A stretch of 64,000 nucleotides of DNA from NP936 sp002726085 (GTDB lineage Bacteria; Acidobacteriota; Vicinamibacteria; Vicinamibacterales; UBA8438). The notes beneath the pieces were generated by a model. It did no database searches, was not told the origin of the DNA, and saw only the letters and a list, made by a program, of their open reading frames with translations. Both the position numbers and the translations under genes were made by a program. The stretch's first letter is position 1, and every line of letters begins with the position of its first letter. The stretch spans positions 1 through 64,000 of the forward strand of contig DASCQF010000074.1 in NCBI GenBank assembly GCA_036012905.1, given 5' to 3'. This document shows positions 16,924-25,397 of the stretch, one piece after another.

Positions 16924-19088
16924 TCGTCGGTCGTCGCCGCGGGGCCACCGGAGAGCTGCTCCTCGATGCGTAACAGCACGATGGTCATGTCGTCGTGCTG
17001 CTCGGCGCCACCGACAAACGCCTCCACGTCGCCTAAGATCCGCTCCCGAAGCTCGTCTGACGGCAGGTGTGCATGCTCCTCCAGCAGGTGACTGAGCCGT
17101 TCCTCGCCGAACAGGTCCGACTCCTCGTTCATCGCTTCGGTGATGCCATCGGTGAACAGAACGAACAGGTCCCCGGCCGCGATCGGCAACGTGCACTCTT
17201 CGAGCAGTCCCGCAAACTTCTCTTCGATTCCCTCGAGATGCAATCCAACAACAAGCCCGTCGGGTATCAGCACCTGGGAGCGTCCGCCCGCATGGCCATC
17301 GGCCGGCACGTAGATCATGGGTGTATGTCCTGCTCGCGCATAGGTCAGTGTGCGGGCCTCCTGGTCCACGACTGCGTATGTCATCGTGATGAAAGTGCGG
17401 TTGTCGAGACTGCCCGACAGTATCTTGTTTACCTCCATGAGCAGACGCTTCGGGCTCTGGTAGATCTGGCTCAGCGACAAGATCAGGCCTTTGAGCTCGG
17501 CCATATAAAACGCCGCCGACGTCCCCTTCCCCGACACGTCGGCCACCAGCACACCGATCCGGTGCTCTCCGAGCGACACGAACTCGTAGTAGTCGCCCCC
17601 CACCTCCCGCGCCGGACGACACATCGCGTTCACCGCAAGCCCCGGGAACGACACCGTTCCCGCCGGCAACAGCGACATCTGGATGTCTCGAGCGATCCGG
17701 AGCTCCTCCTCGAGTCGACGCTTCTCCTCCGCCTGCTTCAATAGATCCCCGATGCTCCCGGTCATCGCGTTGAAAGACCCGGCGAGCTCACCCAGTTGGT
17801 CTCTGGCCTCGACCTGTATCCGATGCGAGAAATCCCCCCCCCGCACACGCTCGGTCCCTGTGAAGAGCTCGTGCACCGCGCCGGTGATCGACCTGGCCAG
17901 AGCGAATCCCATGACGAGTGCTACTGCCTCGATCGTGAGGAACATGACACTGAGCGCCATCAGCACGATCAGCAGATCGCTGGCAAAACCGAAGTCGCCG
18001 CCCCGCACCACCGGACCGAGGAAGGCGCTCGGCTGCACCTGAAAGGACACCGACCCCCTTCCTGTCATCCCGGTCGACCACTCGAGCAGGTCGAAGAACA
18101 GGACCCACGGCAAGCCGCCGCCACCGTCGACGACCGCATTTCCATCCCTCGGGCTCAGCGCCACGCGCTGCTCGGCTGCCGCCGGGACGGCGACTGCTGT
18201 CTCTGATTCGCTCACCGGACGCTCGACGATCGCTTCGGTCAGCTCGATTCCATTCGCCGACTCGATTCGCTCGACCACGGTGCCGGCAATTGGCAAATCG
18301 ACGACGACCGCATACACGCGCCCTCCGACATCGAGGGTCTCGGCGCCGCGCGCCACGACGGAACGGCGCCCCTCTCGCGCGGTCATCACGATTCCGCTGC
18401 CGGTATCCTCGAGCCAGGACGGAAACGCCGGGGGACCATCGGTATGCCGCCACGGACCTGCGATGGCCCCGCCTATCGCCGATGCCGCACTGTCGCCCAC
18501 CTTCGGCACGAAGGCGATCGAAGCCAGCGGATATCGCTCCGCGACGACCCTGAGCCGCCGGTCGAGCAGTGTCCCTACGTCCGCCACGCCTTCCGGTCTC
18601 CGCAGGTCGACAGCGGCCGTCGCGGCAAGCCCCGTCGCATCGTCCACCACATCCTCGAAACTCAGCTGCACCAACGACGAGGTCACGATGCCCAGCATCA
18701 ACAGAGCGGCCAGCAAGAAGAACGACACGATGAGGACGATCGGCACGAAGCCGATGAAGATGTAGGACAGCACCAATTTGCGCCGAACCCGCCAGAGCAG
18801 TCGGCGTTGCAGCAGCCCGACGAGCCGCGCCAGTAGATAGCCGAGGGCGACCACCAGCACGATCGTCCCTGCCGTATCGAGCACCCAGAGCCAGCCCGCT
18901 GCGGCGGTGCCGAGCACGCTGACCACCAGCTTGAAACCAACGGTCAAGAGGAGCACCCGTCCAAGCGGCGACGACGCCGTGCCACGCACTCTGGCCCACT
19001 GAGTGTCAGGCCGCGACGACGACGCTCCTTCTGGCCGCTCGAGCGGCAAGGTCCCTGGAGCGGTGGGCGGAGAGGACTGCGGCGTCAT
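16920..19088 (-). CDS. SpoIIE/RsbU-family protein phosphatase with HAMP and membrane segments
   Basis: A 722-residue protein. After a proline-rich start come two or three transmembrane helices (about 45-135), an extracytoplasmic sensor region to about 355, another helix (about 365-390), a HAMP segment, a short coiled coil with EELRIARDIQMSLLP, and a PP2C-type phosphatase domain (about 500-705). Metal-binding motifs are present: GGDYYEF, VADVSGKG, FTDGITEAMN and HDDMTIVLLR. It should dephosphorylate a serine on a STAS-domain protein in response to an outside signal; a STAS protein is encoded at 5735. It starts 12 bases after cutA and overlaps rnc by 4 bases. Confidence 0.93.
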   Translation of the reverse strand: MTPQSSPPTAPGTLPLERPEGASSSRPDTQWARVRGTASSPLGRVLLLTVGFKLVVSVLGTAAAGWLWVLDTAGTIVLVVALGYLLARLVGLLQRRLLWRVRRKLVLSYIFIGFVPIVLIVSFFLLAALLMLGIVTSSLVQLSFEDVVDDATGLAATAAVDLRRPEGVADVGTLLDRRLRVVAERYPLASIAFVPKVGDSAASAIGGAIAGPWRHTDGPPAFPSWLEDTGSGIVMTAREGRRSVVARGAETLDVGGRVYAVVVDLPIAGTVVERIESANGIELTEAIVERPVSESETAVAVPAAAEQRVALSPRDGNAVVDGGGGLPWVLFFDLLEWSTGMTGRGSVSFQVQPSAFLGPVVRGGDFGFASDLLIVLMALSVMFLTIEAVALVMGFALARSITGAVHELFTGTERVRGGDFSHRIQVEARDQLGELAGSFNAMTGSIGDLLKQAEEKRRLEEELRIARDIQMSLLPAGTVSFPGLAVNAMCRPAREVGGDYYEFVSLGEHRIGVLVADVSGKGTSAAFYMAELKGLILSLSQIYQSPKRLLMEVNKILSGSLDNRTFITMTYAVVDQEARTLTYARAGHTPMIYVPADGHAGGRSQVLIPDGLVVGLHLEGIEEKFAGLLEECTLPIAAGDLFVLFTDGITEAMNEESDLFGEERLSHLLEEHAHLPSDELRERILGDVEAFVGGAEQHDDMTIVLLRIEEQLSGGPAATTDE

Positions 19089-19099
19089 GGAGGTCTGTT

Positions 19100-19450
19100 C
19101 TAGGCTCCGGTCTCATCGGTCCGGTCAGACGTAGTCGCCTCTTGGATCCACGCCAGATATCGCTCGTCCCCACCGATGACACGGAGCACGAGGAACTCTG
19201 GCGTGTCGTAGGGGTGCAGTGCACCAACGCGGCGCCGCAGCGCCTCGACCTTGTCCAGCGTAGTCTTTACGATCAATTGACGTTCGCGCGTCCGCTCGAT
19301 TGCCCCGTCCCACCAATAGACCGACTCGCCCTCCGGCAGCACACTGACACAGGCCGCCTCACCGCCACGCACCAGCGCCGTGGCGAACGCCGACACGTCA
19401 CCGTCGGTCGGAAAGGTGAGCAGCACAACAACGGGCTCCGGCTCAGTCAT
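19100..19450 (-). CDS. cutA: CutA1 divalent-ion tolerance protein
   Basis: I use the ATG at 19450 (116 residues); upstream in-frame residues lack family resemblance. The sequence carries the CutA1 hallmarks: TFPTDGDVSAFATALVRGGE near the start, ACVSVLPEGESVYWWDG in the middle and HPYDTPEFLVLRV near the end. CutA1 forms a trimer with a ferredoxin-like fold; it is linked to copper tolerance in some bacteria but its molecular role is unclear. It heads a minus-strand set with the SpoIIE-type phosphatase and rnc. Confidence 0.95.
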   Translation of the reverse strand: MTEPEPVVVLLTFPTDGDVSAFATALVRGGEAACVSVLPEGESVYWWDGAIERTRERQLIVKTTLDKVEALRRRVGALHPYDTPEFLVLRVIGGDERYLAWIQEATTSDRTDETGA

Positions 19451-19553
19451 TCGTCCGCGCCTCCCGTCCAGGTGCCTTGACATCTCCTATGGGCGAGATC
19501 GTCACGTTTGGATCAACCTTTTCGTCGGCGCCAGAGATGTCTAGCACCCGCGT

Positions 19554-19808
19554 AGCGGGGCTGTGAATAAAGCTTCTGCTAGCGCAGGCTGCGTGTTTCA
19601 CACGTCGGTTTGTGGCGCAGCTTCGCTAGCAGCCCGAGGCAAAAGCCCCGCTGCATTCGAACGACGCTGCATCCTGGCTCTCGGCGTTGCTCCGCGGCCG
19701 AATACTGGGCGGTATTATCCTCTCCGCGCCTTGTGCCGGCCATGCGCGACAGTGCCAATCCAGGATCTGGGTGCGACGCGGGGCTTCACCGCGGGTTGCT
19801 AGCCCCGC
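19554..19808. repeat. Nested inverted-repeat block, possible structured RNA or small nonautonomous element
   Basis: AGCGGGGCT at 19554-19562 pairs perfectly with AGCCCCGCT at 19644-19652. Inside it, CTGCTAGCG at 19576-19584 pairs with CGCTAGCAG at 19624-19632, GCTGCG at 19588-19593 pairs with CGCAGC at 19616-19621, and GTGTTTCACAC forms the tip. A second hairpin reuses the same words: GCGGGGCT at 19778-19785 and AGCCCCGC at 19801-19808. ATCCTGG at 19671 and CCAGGAT at 19760 pair between them. There are no flanking target duplications that I can see and no T run for termination. Confidence 0.5.
19656..19750 (+). repeat. Dispersed repeat, copy 1 (GGCGTTGCTC... GAATACTG family)
   Basis: A stretch containing GGCGTTGCTCCGCGGCCGAA, TACTGGGCGGTATT and a CT-rich tail resembles 57990-58090 in the same order and orientation, with roughly two thirds of bases alike by eye. 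The core GAATAC...GTATT is itself an inverted repeat. It overlaps the nested inverted-repeat block. Confidence 0.5.
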
Positions 19809-19887
19809 TCCCATGCCACCCCGCGGAATGCCACGCGCAGCCGGTGTCCTAATCTTGACCGGCCAAGCGACCGAAAAAAGGATGTGC

Positions 19888-20304
19888 ATGCCCCGCGCGC
19901 CTCGCTCATCGGCCACTCGACGGCGGGACCACCGACAAGGCACCCTTCCGCTTCGGCCGCCCAATCGGACCGGCGCACAGAAAGTCCGCCCCAGCAACGA
20001 GCGCCCTCCAAAGGGACGCCGCCTGGCAAGCTTTCTGCTCGTTCTCACAATTGCGGTCCTCGTGGCAAACGCGATCGTCGGAGAACGGGGTCTCGTCAAG
20101 ACCGCGCGAGCCCGCCGCGAGCATCGGGAACTTGCTGAGTCGATCGCGCGACTCCAGCGGGAGAATCGAAGACTCGCACTTCAGGCCGACCGCATCCGGC
20201 GAGACCCCTCGGCCGTCGAAGCACTGGCCCGGGGCGAGCTCGGCCTCATCCGCCCCGGAGAACAGCTCTTCATCATCACCGACAGACCCCTACCGACACG
20301 GTAA
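19888..20304 (+). CDS. ftsB: FtsB/DivIC-family septum-formation protein
   Basis: From the ATG at 19888 (AAGGA ribosome site 6 bases before) the protein has 138 residues: a basic cytoplasmic tail of about 45 residues, one transmembrane helix (about 46-63), a short coiled coil (68-105) rich in Arg, Glu and Leu, and a C-terminal EALARGELGLIRPGEQLFII that matches the FtsB/DivIC motif. FtsB bridges FtsL and FtsQ in the divisome. An ATG at 19882 is also in frame, but its ribosome site would be too close. The basic tail is longer than in E. coli FtsB. Confidence 0.85.
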   Translation: MPRAPRSSATRRRDHRQGTLPLRPPNRTGAQKVRPSNERPPKGRRLASFLLVLTIAVLVANAIVGERGLVKTARARREHRELAESIARLQRENRRLALQADRIRRDPSAVEALARGELGLIRPGEQLFIITDRPLPTR

Positions 20305-20341
20305 GGCTGCCTCGACGGAACGGACGACCCCTGCCGCCCCG

Positions 20342-20370
20342 TTGACCCGATCCGAGCCGCATGGTACCAT
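20342..20370 (+). promoter_or_regulatory. Promoter of the initiator tRNA gene
   Basis: TTGACC at 20342-20347, a 17-base spacer and TACCAT at 20365-20370 give a sigma70-type promoter whose start point would be about 24 bases before the tRNA. The -10 lies in the perfect palindrome CATGGTACCATG (20360-20371). Confidence 0.55.
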
Positions 20371-20400
20371 GTCGGCAAGATAGCAATTCTAGTCAGTTGA

Positions 20401-20477
<77 letters not shown>

Positions 20478-20500
20478 CGTTTCCGGCGTCTCGGTGGCAG

Positions 20501-20527
20501 AGGGGTGACTGGTGTCACCCCTTTTTT
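20501..20527 (+). terminator. Rho-independent terminator after the initiator tRNA
   Basis: AGGGGTGAC at 20501-20509 pairs perfectly with GTCACCCCT at 20514-20522 around a 4-base loop and is followed by a run of T to 20527. It begins 23 bases after the tRNA. Confidence 0.92.
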
Positions 20528-20593
20528 GTGTATAGTCGGTTAAACGACACCGGTCGCCAGACCGGATCCGGCTCACACAGGCAGAATCTCCTG

Positions 20594-22357
20594 ATGACGG
20601 TCTTGCCGCAAGATCGTGGCGCCAGCTTTCTTCTCGACCGGATCGAGCCCTCAGACATCGTCTGTCCCGAAGACATGGGTGACGACGAACGGCTCCTGAT
20701 GCGCTCTATCAGGGAGTTCGCCGAGCAGGAGGTGGTCCCAAGGCTCGACGAGATCGAGCGTCGCAATATAGATGTCATTCGCCCCTTGTTCAAGAAAGCG
20801 GCCGACCTCGGCATCTTCATGGCGGAGGTGCCCGAAGCGCATGGCGGCCTCGGACTGAGCCTGTTGGCGATTGCCGGCATGAGCGAGACGCGTTCGTATC
20901 TTGGGGGCTTGGCGTCGACTGTGTTCGCACACCAGGGTATTGGCACGCTGCCGTTGATCAACTTCGGCACGAAACCCCAGATCGACCGGTATTTGACCCG
21001 GTGCATGAACGGCGAGCTGATGGCGGCCTTCGCACTGACCGAACCCGGCTCCGGTTCCGACGCCATGAACATCAAGACCACGGCGGTGCTGAGCCCGGAC
21101 CGTACGCACTACATGGTGAACGGTGCAAAGCAGTGGATCACGAACGCAGGTTGGGCCGATCTCTTCATCCTGTTCGCCAAGGTCAATGGCACCGACTTCT
21201 CCGCGTTCCTGCTCGACCGTGACAGCCCAGGCCTGACCATAGGCGAACACGAGAAGCTGCTCGGCCTGCAGGGCTCGTCGGTCTGCGCGATGCAGCTCGA
21301 CGACGTCGCCATCCCGGTCGAGAACCTGCTCGGCGAGATCGGCAAGGGCCACAAGGTGGCGATGTGCACGCTCAACCTGGGCCGCATGAAGATGTCTGCG
21401 AATTGCGCCGGCACGGCCAAGAAGATTCTCGCGACGACGACGCAGTATGCCACTGAGCGGCGACAGTTCGGCCACCCGATTGCAGACTTCGGGTTGATTC
21501 AACGCAAGCTCGCCGACATGGCCGCACGCGCCTACAGCGCCGAATCGGTCGCCTATCGAACGGCCGGGCTGGTCTATGCGGCCACCGAGGTGATGGGTGA
21601 CGAGCGCGCAGAGGCGCTCGACCTCAAGCTGAAGACACTCGCAGAATTTTCCGTGGAATGTGCGATGGCGAAGGTCATCGGGTCAGAGACCTATCATGGA
21701 CTCTCGGACGACGCCTTACAGATTTACGGCGGCAACGGCTACAGCGAAGAGTATCCAGCGGCACGCTGGTATCGAGACTCGCGAATCACGCGCATTTACG
21801 AAGGCACGAGCGAAATCTGCCGCCTCAGTATCGCGAAGACGATCCTCCGTCGAGCAGCCCGCGGCCAGCTCCCCCTGCGTGACGCGGTCACGGGGCTGAC
21901 ACCCCCCGCCAAGAGCGACCAGAGATCTCGCTCCCACCGGGCGGGCATCGACGCCTTCAAGCAGATATTTCTCTTCGTCATGGGTGAGGTATGGGCCGGT
22001 GTCGACGACGCGCAGCTACTCGAACCGACGCATCAGCAGTTCCTTGGCAGCCTCGCCGACATCGCCATCGAGACGTATCGTGCCGAGAGCACGGTTCTCC
22101 GCGTCTCGAAGCTAACCCAGCAGCAGCCACGTGCCGATCTGCGTCTCCAGGCGGCGCTGGCGCGACTCGTCTTCTACCACGCAGCCGACCGCATACGTCA
22201 AGAGGCAACGGAGGTCCTCGCCGCGCTCCTGGAAGGCGACCGGCTCGCCGTCGCCATGAACCAGCTCGGCGACTGGCTGCCGACTCCAGCCGGCCTCATC
22301 GATACCCGCACCCTCGTCGCCGGCGAACTTGTCACCCGCAAGGGCGCCCTCCCCTGA
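20594..22357 (+). CDS. Acyl-CoA dehydrogenase, long form
   Basis: I use the ATG at 20594 (587 residues); an in-frame GTG at 20528 would lie just inside the T run of the tRNA terminator. The core is a normal acyl-CoA dehydrogenase: FAD/substrate motif LTEPGSGSDA near 155, WITNAG, and the C-terminal YEGTSEICRLSIAKTIL, whose Glu is the usual catalytic base. About 170 further residues follow the core, as in the VLCAD-like bacterial group. It should oxidise acyl-CoA to enoyl-CoA and pass electrons to ETF. No other beta-oxidation gene is adjacent. Confidence 0.92.
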   Translation: MTVLPQDRGASFLLDRIEPSDIVCPEDMGDDERLLMRSIREFAEQEVVPRLDEIERRNIDVIRPLFKKAADLGIFMAEVPEAHGGLGLSLLAIAGMSETRSYLGGLASTVFAHQGIGTLPLINFGTKPQIDRYLTRCMNGELMAAFALTEPGSGSDAMNIKTTAVLSPDRTHYMVNGAKQWITNAGWADLFILFAKVNGTDFSAFLLDRDSPGLTIGEHEKLLGLQGSSVCAMQLDDVAIPVENLLGEIGKGHKVAMCTLNLGRMKMSANCAGTAKKILATTTQYATERRQFGHPIADFGLIQRKLADMAARAYSAESVAYRTAGLVYAATEVMGDERAEALDLKLKTLAEFSVECAMAKVIGSETYHGLSDDALQIYGGNGYSEEYPAARWYRDSRITRIYEGTSEICRLSIAKTILRRAARGQLPLRDAVTGLTPPAKSDQRSRSHRAGIDAFKQIFLFVMGEVWAGVDDAQLLEPTHQQFLGSLADIAIETYRAESTVLRVSKLTQQQPRADLRLQAALARLVFYHAADRIRQEATEVLAALLEGDRLAVAMNQLGDWLPTPAGLIDTRTLVAGELVTRKGALP

Positions 22358-22429
22358 GCCGTTCGTTGGTGTGCCGTCCTGGCGCTCCTCGCCTCCAAAC
22401 TCGCCTCTCCCCCCCCCGACCTGTTCAAG

Positions 22430-22458
22430 TTGGTGGGTTTCGACCCCTGGAGTATAGT
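22430..22458 (+). promoter_or_regulatory. Sigma70-type promoter of glnB-amtB
   Basis: TTGGTG at 22430-22435, a 17-base spacer and TATAGT at 22453-22458, about 70 bases before the glnB start. No clear sigma54 -24/-12 site is seen here, which would be the usual nitrogen control in proteobacteria. Confidence 0.55.
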
Positions 22459-22526
22459 GACCCGCATCGATCGCAACACGTCGGCCGCGTGCCACCCTGG
22501 TCGCCTTACCAACGAAGGAGAGCCCG

Positions 22527-22865
22527 ATGAAGCTCGTCACCGCCATCATCAAGCCCCACACGCTCGACGAGGTGCGCGACACCCTCTCTCGTCTGGGTGT
22601 CTCTGGAATGACTGTCACCGAAGTCAAGGGCTTCGGACGCCAAAAAGGCCACACGGAGATCTATCGCGGCGCGGAGTACACGGTCGACTTCATACCGAAG
22701 ATCAAGCTCGACATCGTGGTGGGCGACGAGCAGGCGGATGCCGTGATTGAAGGCATCAAGAGCTCGGCCCGCACCGGGTCCATCGGCGACGGCAAGATTT
22801 TTGTCAGCGACATCGAACAGGCGGTCCGCATTCGCACGAGCGAAGCCGGCAACGACGCAATATAG
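22527..22865 (+). CDS. glnB: Nitrogen regulatory protein PII
   Basis: A 112-residue PII protein. The T-loop holds Tyr 51 in EIYRGAEYTVDFIPKIKL, the site uridylylated in enterobacteria, and the C-terminal signature GSIGDGKIFV is present. It senses 2-oxoglutarate and ATP/ADP and controls glutamine synthetase or transport. The amtB gene starts 13 bases downstream, so this copy is GlnK-like in context and probably gates the ammonium channel. An AAGGAGAG ribosome site precedes the ATG. Confidence 0.97.
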   Translation: MKLVTAIIKPHTLDEVRDTLSRLGVSGMTVTEVKGFGRQKGHTEIYRGAEYTVDFIPKIKLDIVVGDEQADAVIEGIKSSARTGSIGDGKIFVSDIEQAVRIRTSEAGNDAI

Positions 22866-22878
22866 AGGAGCCAGACTG

Positions 22879-24183
22879 ATGACGACTCTCAAACGGAGAA
22901 CCGCCGTTCTGGTCGCAGCCGCGATGCTCGTGCTCGCGCTCCCCCGCCTCGCGGTCGCGCAGGATGGGTTGAGCGCTGGCGACACCGCCTGGATGCTCAC
23001 ATCGAGCGTGCTTGTCCTTTTCATGACCATCCCCGGGCTGGCGCTCTTCTACGCTGGTCTCGTGCGCGCGAAGAACGTGCTCTCGGTCATGATGCAGTGC
23101 TTCGCACTCACCTGCATGGTTACCGTCCTGTGGACCGTCTACGTCTACGGCCTGGCGTTCGGCGACGGCGGCGGGCTGAACGATTACATCGGCTTCGGCA
23201 AGTTCTTCCTCTCGGGTGTCTCGGTGGACAGCCTCTGGCCGGGCACCGCGATTCCAGAGTCGGTCTACCAGATGTTTCAGCTGACCTTCGCCATCATCAC
23301 CCCGGCGCTCATCGTCGGGGCGTTCGCCGAGCGGATGAAGTTCTCGGCGATGATGGTGTTCATGTCGCTGTGGGTGACGTTCGTCTACGCCCCGGTAGCG
23401 CACTGGGTCTGGGGCGGCGGCTTCCTGAGCCAGATGGGGGTGCTCGACTTCGCCGGCGGCACCGTCGTGCACATCAACGCCGGCGTTGCCGCGCTGGTGC
23501 TCTGTATCCTGCTCGGCAGACGCGCCGGATACCCCACCACCTCGATGGCGCCAAATAGCCTCGTGCTCACCGTCGTCGGCGCCTCGATGCTCTGGGTCGG
23601 CTGGTTCGGCTTCAACGCCGGAAGTGAGCTCGCGGCTGACGGAACGGCCGGCATGGCAATGGCGGTAACCCACATCTCGACCGCAATGGCCGGGTTCACC
23701 TGGATGCTCATCGAGTGGTCCAGTCACGGGAAGCCGAGCGTGCTCGGCGTCGCCACCGGCGCGGTGGCGGGTTTGGTCGCCATCACTCCGGCGTCCGGCT
23801 ACGTCGGTCCGGTGGGTGCCCTGACGATTGGGCTTTCCGCAGGCGTGCTGTGCTACTGGGGCGCCAACGGTCTGAAGCGGCAGTTTGGCTACGACGACTC
23901 GCTGGACGTCTTCGGCGTTCACGGCGTGGGCGGCATCGTGGGCGCGCTCCTGACCGGGGTCTTCGCCTCCAGCGCCCTGGGCGGCTCGGAGGAGGGCCTG
24001 AACATCGGCAGCCAGCTCGGACTGCAGGCGGTTGGTGTCGGCACCACCCTGGTGTATTCGGGCGTGGTGACGTTCATCCTCGTCAAGGTGGTCGACGGCC
24101 TGATCGGCATCCGCGTGACCGACGAGGAGGAGAGCACCGGGCTCGACCTCGCCTTGCACGACGAGCGAGGGTTTAGTCTCTAG
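22879..24183 (+). CDS. amtB: Ammonium transporter
   Basis: From the ATG at 22879 (434 residues, GAGGAG ribosome site) the protein begins with a cleavable signal peptide ending near RLAVAQD, as in AmtB, then about eleven membrane helices. Family motifs are clear: TIPGLALFYAGLVRAKNVLS, FAERMKFSAMM, DFAGGTVVHINAG with the first pore histidine, and DVFGVHGVGGIVGALLTG with the second. It conducts ammonium into the cell and is blocked by the PII protein from the preceding gene. Confidence 0.97.
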   Translation: MTTLKRRTAVLVAAAMLVLALPRLAVAQDGLSAGDTAWMLTSSVLVLFMTIPGLALFYAGLVRAKNVLSVMMQCFALTCMVTVLWTVYVYGLAFGDGGGLNDYIGFGKFFLSGVSVDSLWPGTAIPESVYQMFQLTFAIITPALIVGAFAERMKFSAMMVFMSLWVTFVYAPVAHWVWGGGFLSQMGVLDFAGGTVVHINAGVAALVLCILLGRRAGYPTTSMAPNSLVLTVVGASMLWVGWFGFNAGSELAADGTAGMAMAVTHISTAMAGFTWMLIEWSSHGKPSVLGVATGAVAGLVAITPASGYVGPVGALTIGLSAGVLCYWGANGLKRQFGYDDSLDVFGVHGVGGIVGALLTGVFASSALGGSEEGLNIGSQLGLQAVGVGTTLVYSGVVTFILVKVVDGLIGIRVTDEEESTGLDLALHDERGFSL

Positions 24184-24187
24184 TCAG

Positions 24188-24275
24188 CTGGGGCTCCGCC
24201 CCAGACCCCGGCTTCGTCGCTTGTGGGGCCCCACCGCCCCACGCCGTGCTTCGCGGGCGCGCACGTGCGCACCGC
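24188..24275 (+). repeat. Structured dispersed repeat, copy 1
   Basis: About 88 bases starting 5 bases after the amtB stop. It holds hairpin CTGGGGC-TCC-GCCCCAG (24188-24204), a second GTGGGGC...GCCCCAC, and a GCGCACGTGCGC palindrome. It aligns nearly base for base with 38429-38516. It lies between the convergent amtB and dehydrogenase genes and may also act as a weak terminator. Confidence 0.7.
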
Positions 24276-24302
24276 CGCCTCCGGCGGCCTGGGAAAGCGG
24301 TC

Positions 24303-25370
24303 CTAGGAAAGCGCGGCGATGACGGCGGCCGTCATGTCGTCGGTGGTGGCCGCACCGCCGAGGTCGCCCGTCTTCGTCGCCCCTGCCGCCAGGACCCGCT
24401 CGACCGCGGCCACTAGCGTTGCGGCCGCGTCGACCTCACTCAGCTGTTCGAGCATCATTGCCCCGGTCAGAATTTGGGCGATCGGATTGGCGACGCCTCG
24501 CCCAGCGATGTCTGGCGCCGACCCATGCACCGGTTCGAACATGGAGGGGTGCGACCTGTCCGGATTCAGATTGGCTCCCGGCGCCAGCCCGATCGAGCCG
24601 GCAATCGCCGGCCCCAGATCGGACAGGATGTCCCCGAACAAGTTGCTTGCGACGATGACGTCGAACCAATCTGGGTGCTGCACCAGATGCGCCGTGAGAA
24701 TGTCGATGTGATACTGGTCCGTCCGAATGTCGGGATAGTCTGCCGCGATAACCTGGAACCGCTCGTCCCAGAACGGCATGGTGTGGATGATCCCGTTCGA
24801 CTTGGTTGCCGACGTCACATGACGCGCCGGCCGGGTGCCGGCAAGCTCGAATCCATAGCGAAGCACACGGTCCACCCCTTTTCGGGTAAAGATTGCCTGC
24901 TGCACAGCCATCTCGTCCGGGGTTCCCGCATAGAGGCGTCCGCCGATCTCGGAGTACTCGCCCTCGTTGTTCTCCCGAACGACGACAAAGTCGATATCGG
25001 ATGGTGCGCGGTCGGCCAACGGCGTACGGACACCCGGGAGGAGCCGAACCGGACGCAGATTGACGTACTGGATGAACCGCCGACGTATCGGGATCAGCAG
25101 ACCCCAGAGCGATACGTGGTCTGGTACACCCGGATAGCCGATGGCACCCAGAAAGATCGCGTCGAACCCGGACAAATCCGACACGTCGCCGTCTCCGGTC
25201 ATACTCCCGGTCCGCGCATATAGCTCACACGACCAGTCGAACGCCGTCCAGTCGAACCGGAAGCCGAACCGCTCCCCCACCGCCTCGAGTGCCCGCTGCG
25301 CCGCCGGCACCACCTCCTGCCCGATCCCATCGCCGGGAATCACGGCGATCCGATGTGTGCTGTCTGTCAT
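24303..25370 (-). CDS. Tartrate/D-malate dehydrogenase (isopropylmalate dehydrogenase family)
   Basis: From the ATG at 25370 (AAGGTGAC ribosome site) the protein has 355 residues, normal for the TtuC/DmlA branch. Diagnostic parts are VIPGDGIGQEVVPAA at the N-terminus, the NLRPVRLLPGV loop, the arginine-rich substrate region, VVRENNEGEYSEIGG, and EPVHGSAPDIAG near the end. This branch oxidises D-malate or tartrate and decarboxylates with NAD and a divalent metal. LeuB is the main alternative, but SELYARTG-type and EGEYSEIGG features favour the tartrate/malate type. It follows the CoA-transferase gene on the same strand. Confidence 0.88.
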   Translation of the reverse strand: MTDSTHRIAVIPGDGIGQEVVPAAQRALEAVGERFGFRFDWTAFDWSCELYARTGSMTGDGDVSDLSGFDAIFLGAIGYPGVPDHVSLWGLLIPIRRRFIQYVNLRPVRLLPGVRTPLADRAPSDIDFVVVRENNEGEYSEIGGRLYAGTPDEMAVQQAIFTRKGVDRVLRYGFELAGTRPARHVTSATKSNGIIHTMPFWDERFQVIAADYPDIRTDQYHIDILTAHLVQHPDWFDVIVASNLFGDILSDLGPAIAGSIGLAPGANLNPDRSHPSMFEPVHGSAPDIAGRGVANPIAQILTGAMMLEQLSEVDAAATLVAAVERVLAAGATKTGDLGGAATTDDMTAAVIAALS

Positions 25371-25397
25371 GTCACCTTCTGAATTGCAACTGATGAT

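Larger units (their letters stand above)
19451..19887. other. Long intergenic region rich in inverted repeats
   Basis: About 437 bases between the divergent cutA and ftsB genes with no credible gene. Most of it (19554-19808) is a block of nested inverted repeats, listed separately, and part of it resembles a second sequence at 57990-58090. Open frames that cross it have no family resemblance and follow the repeat. Confidence 0.6.

Noticed and set aside
19626..20099. A 157-residue minus-strand frame across the inverted-repeat block
   Set aside because: It follows the repeat and the antisense of ftsB, with no family resemblance.
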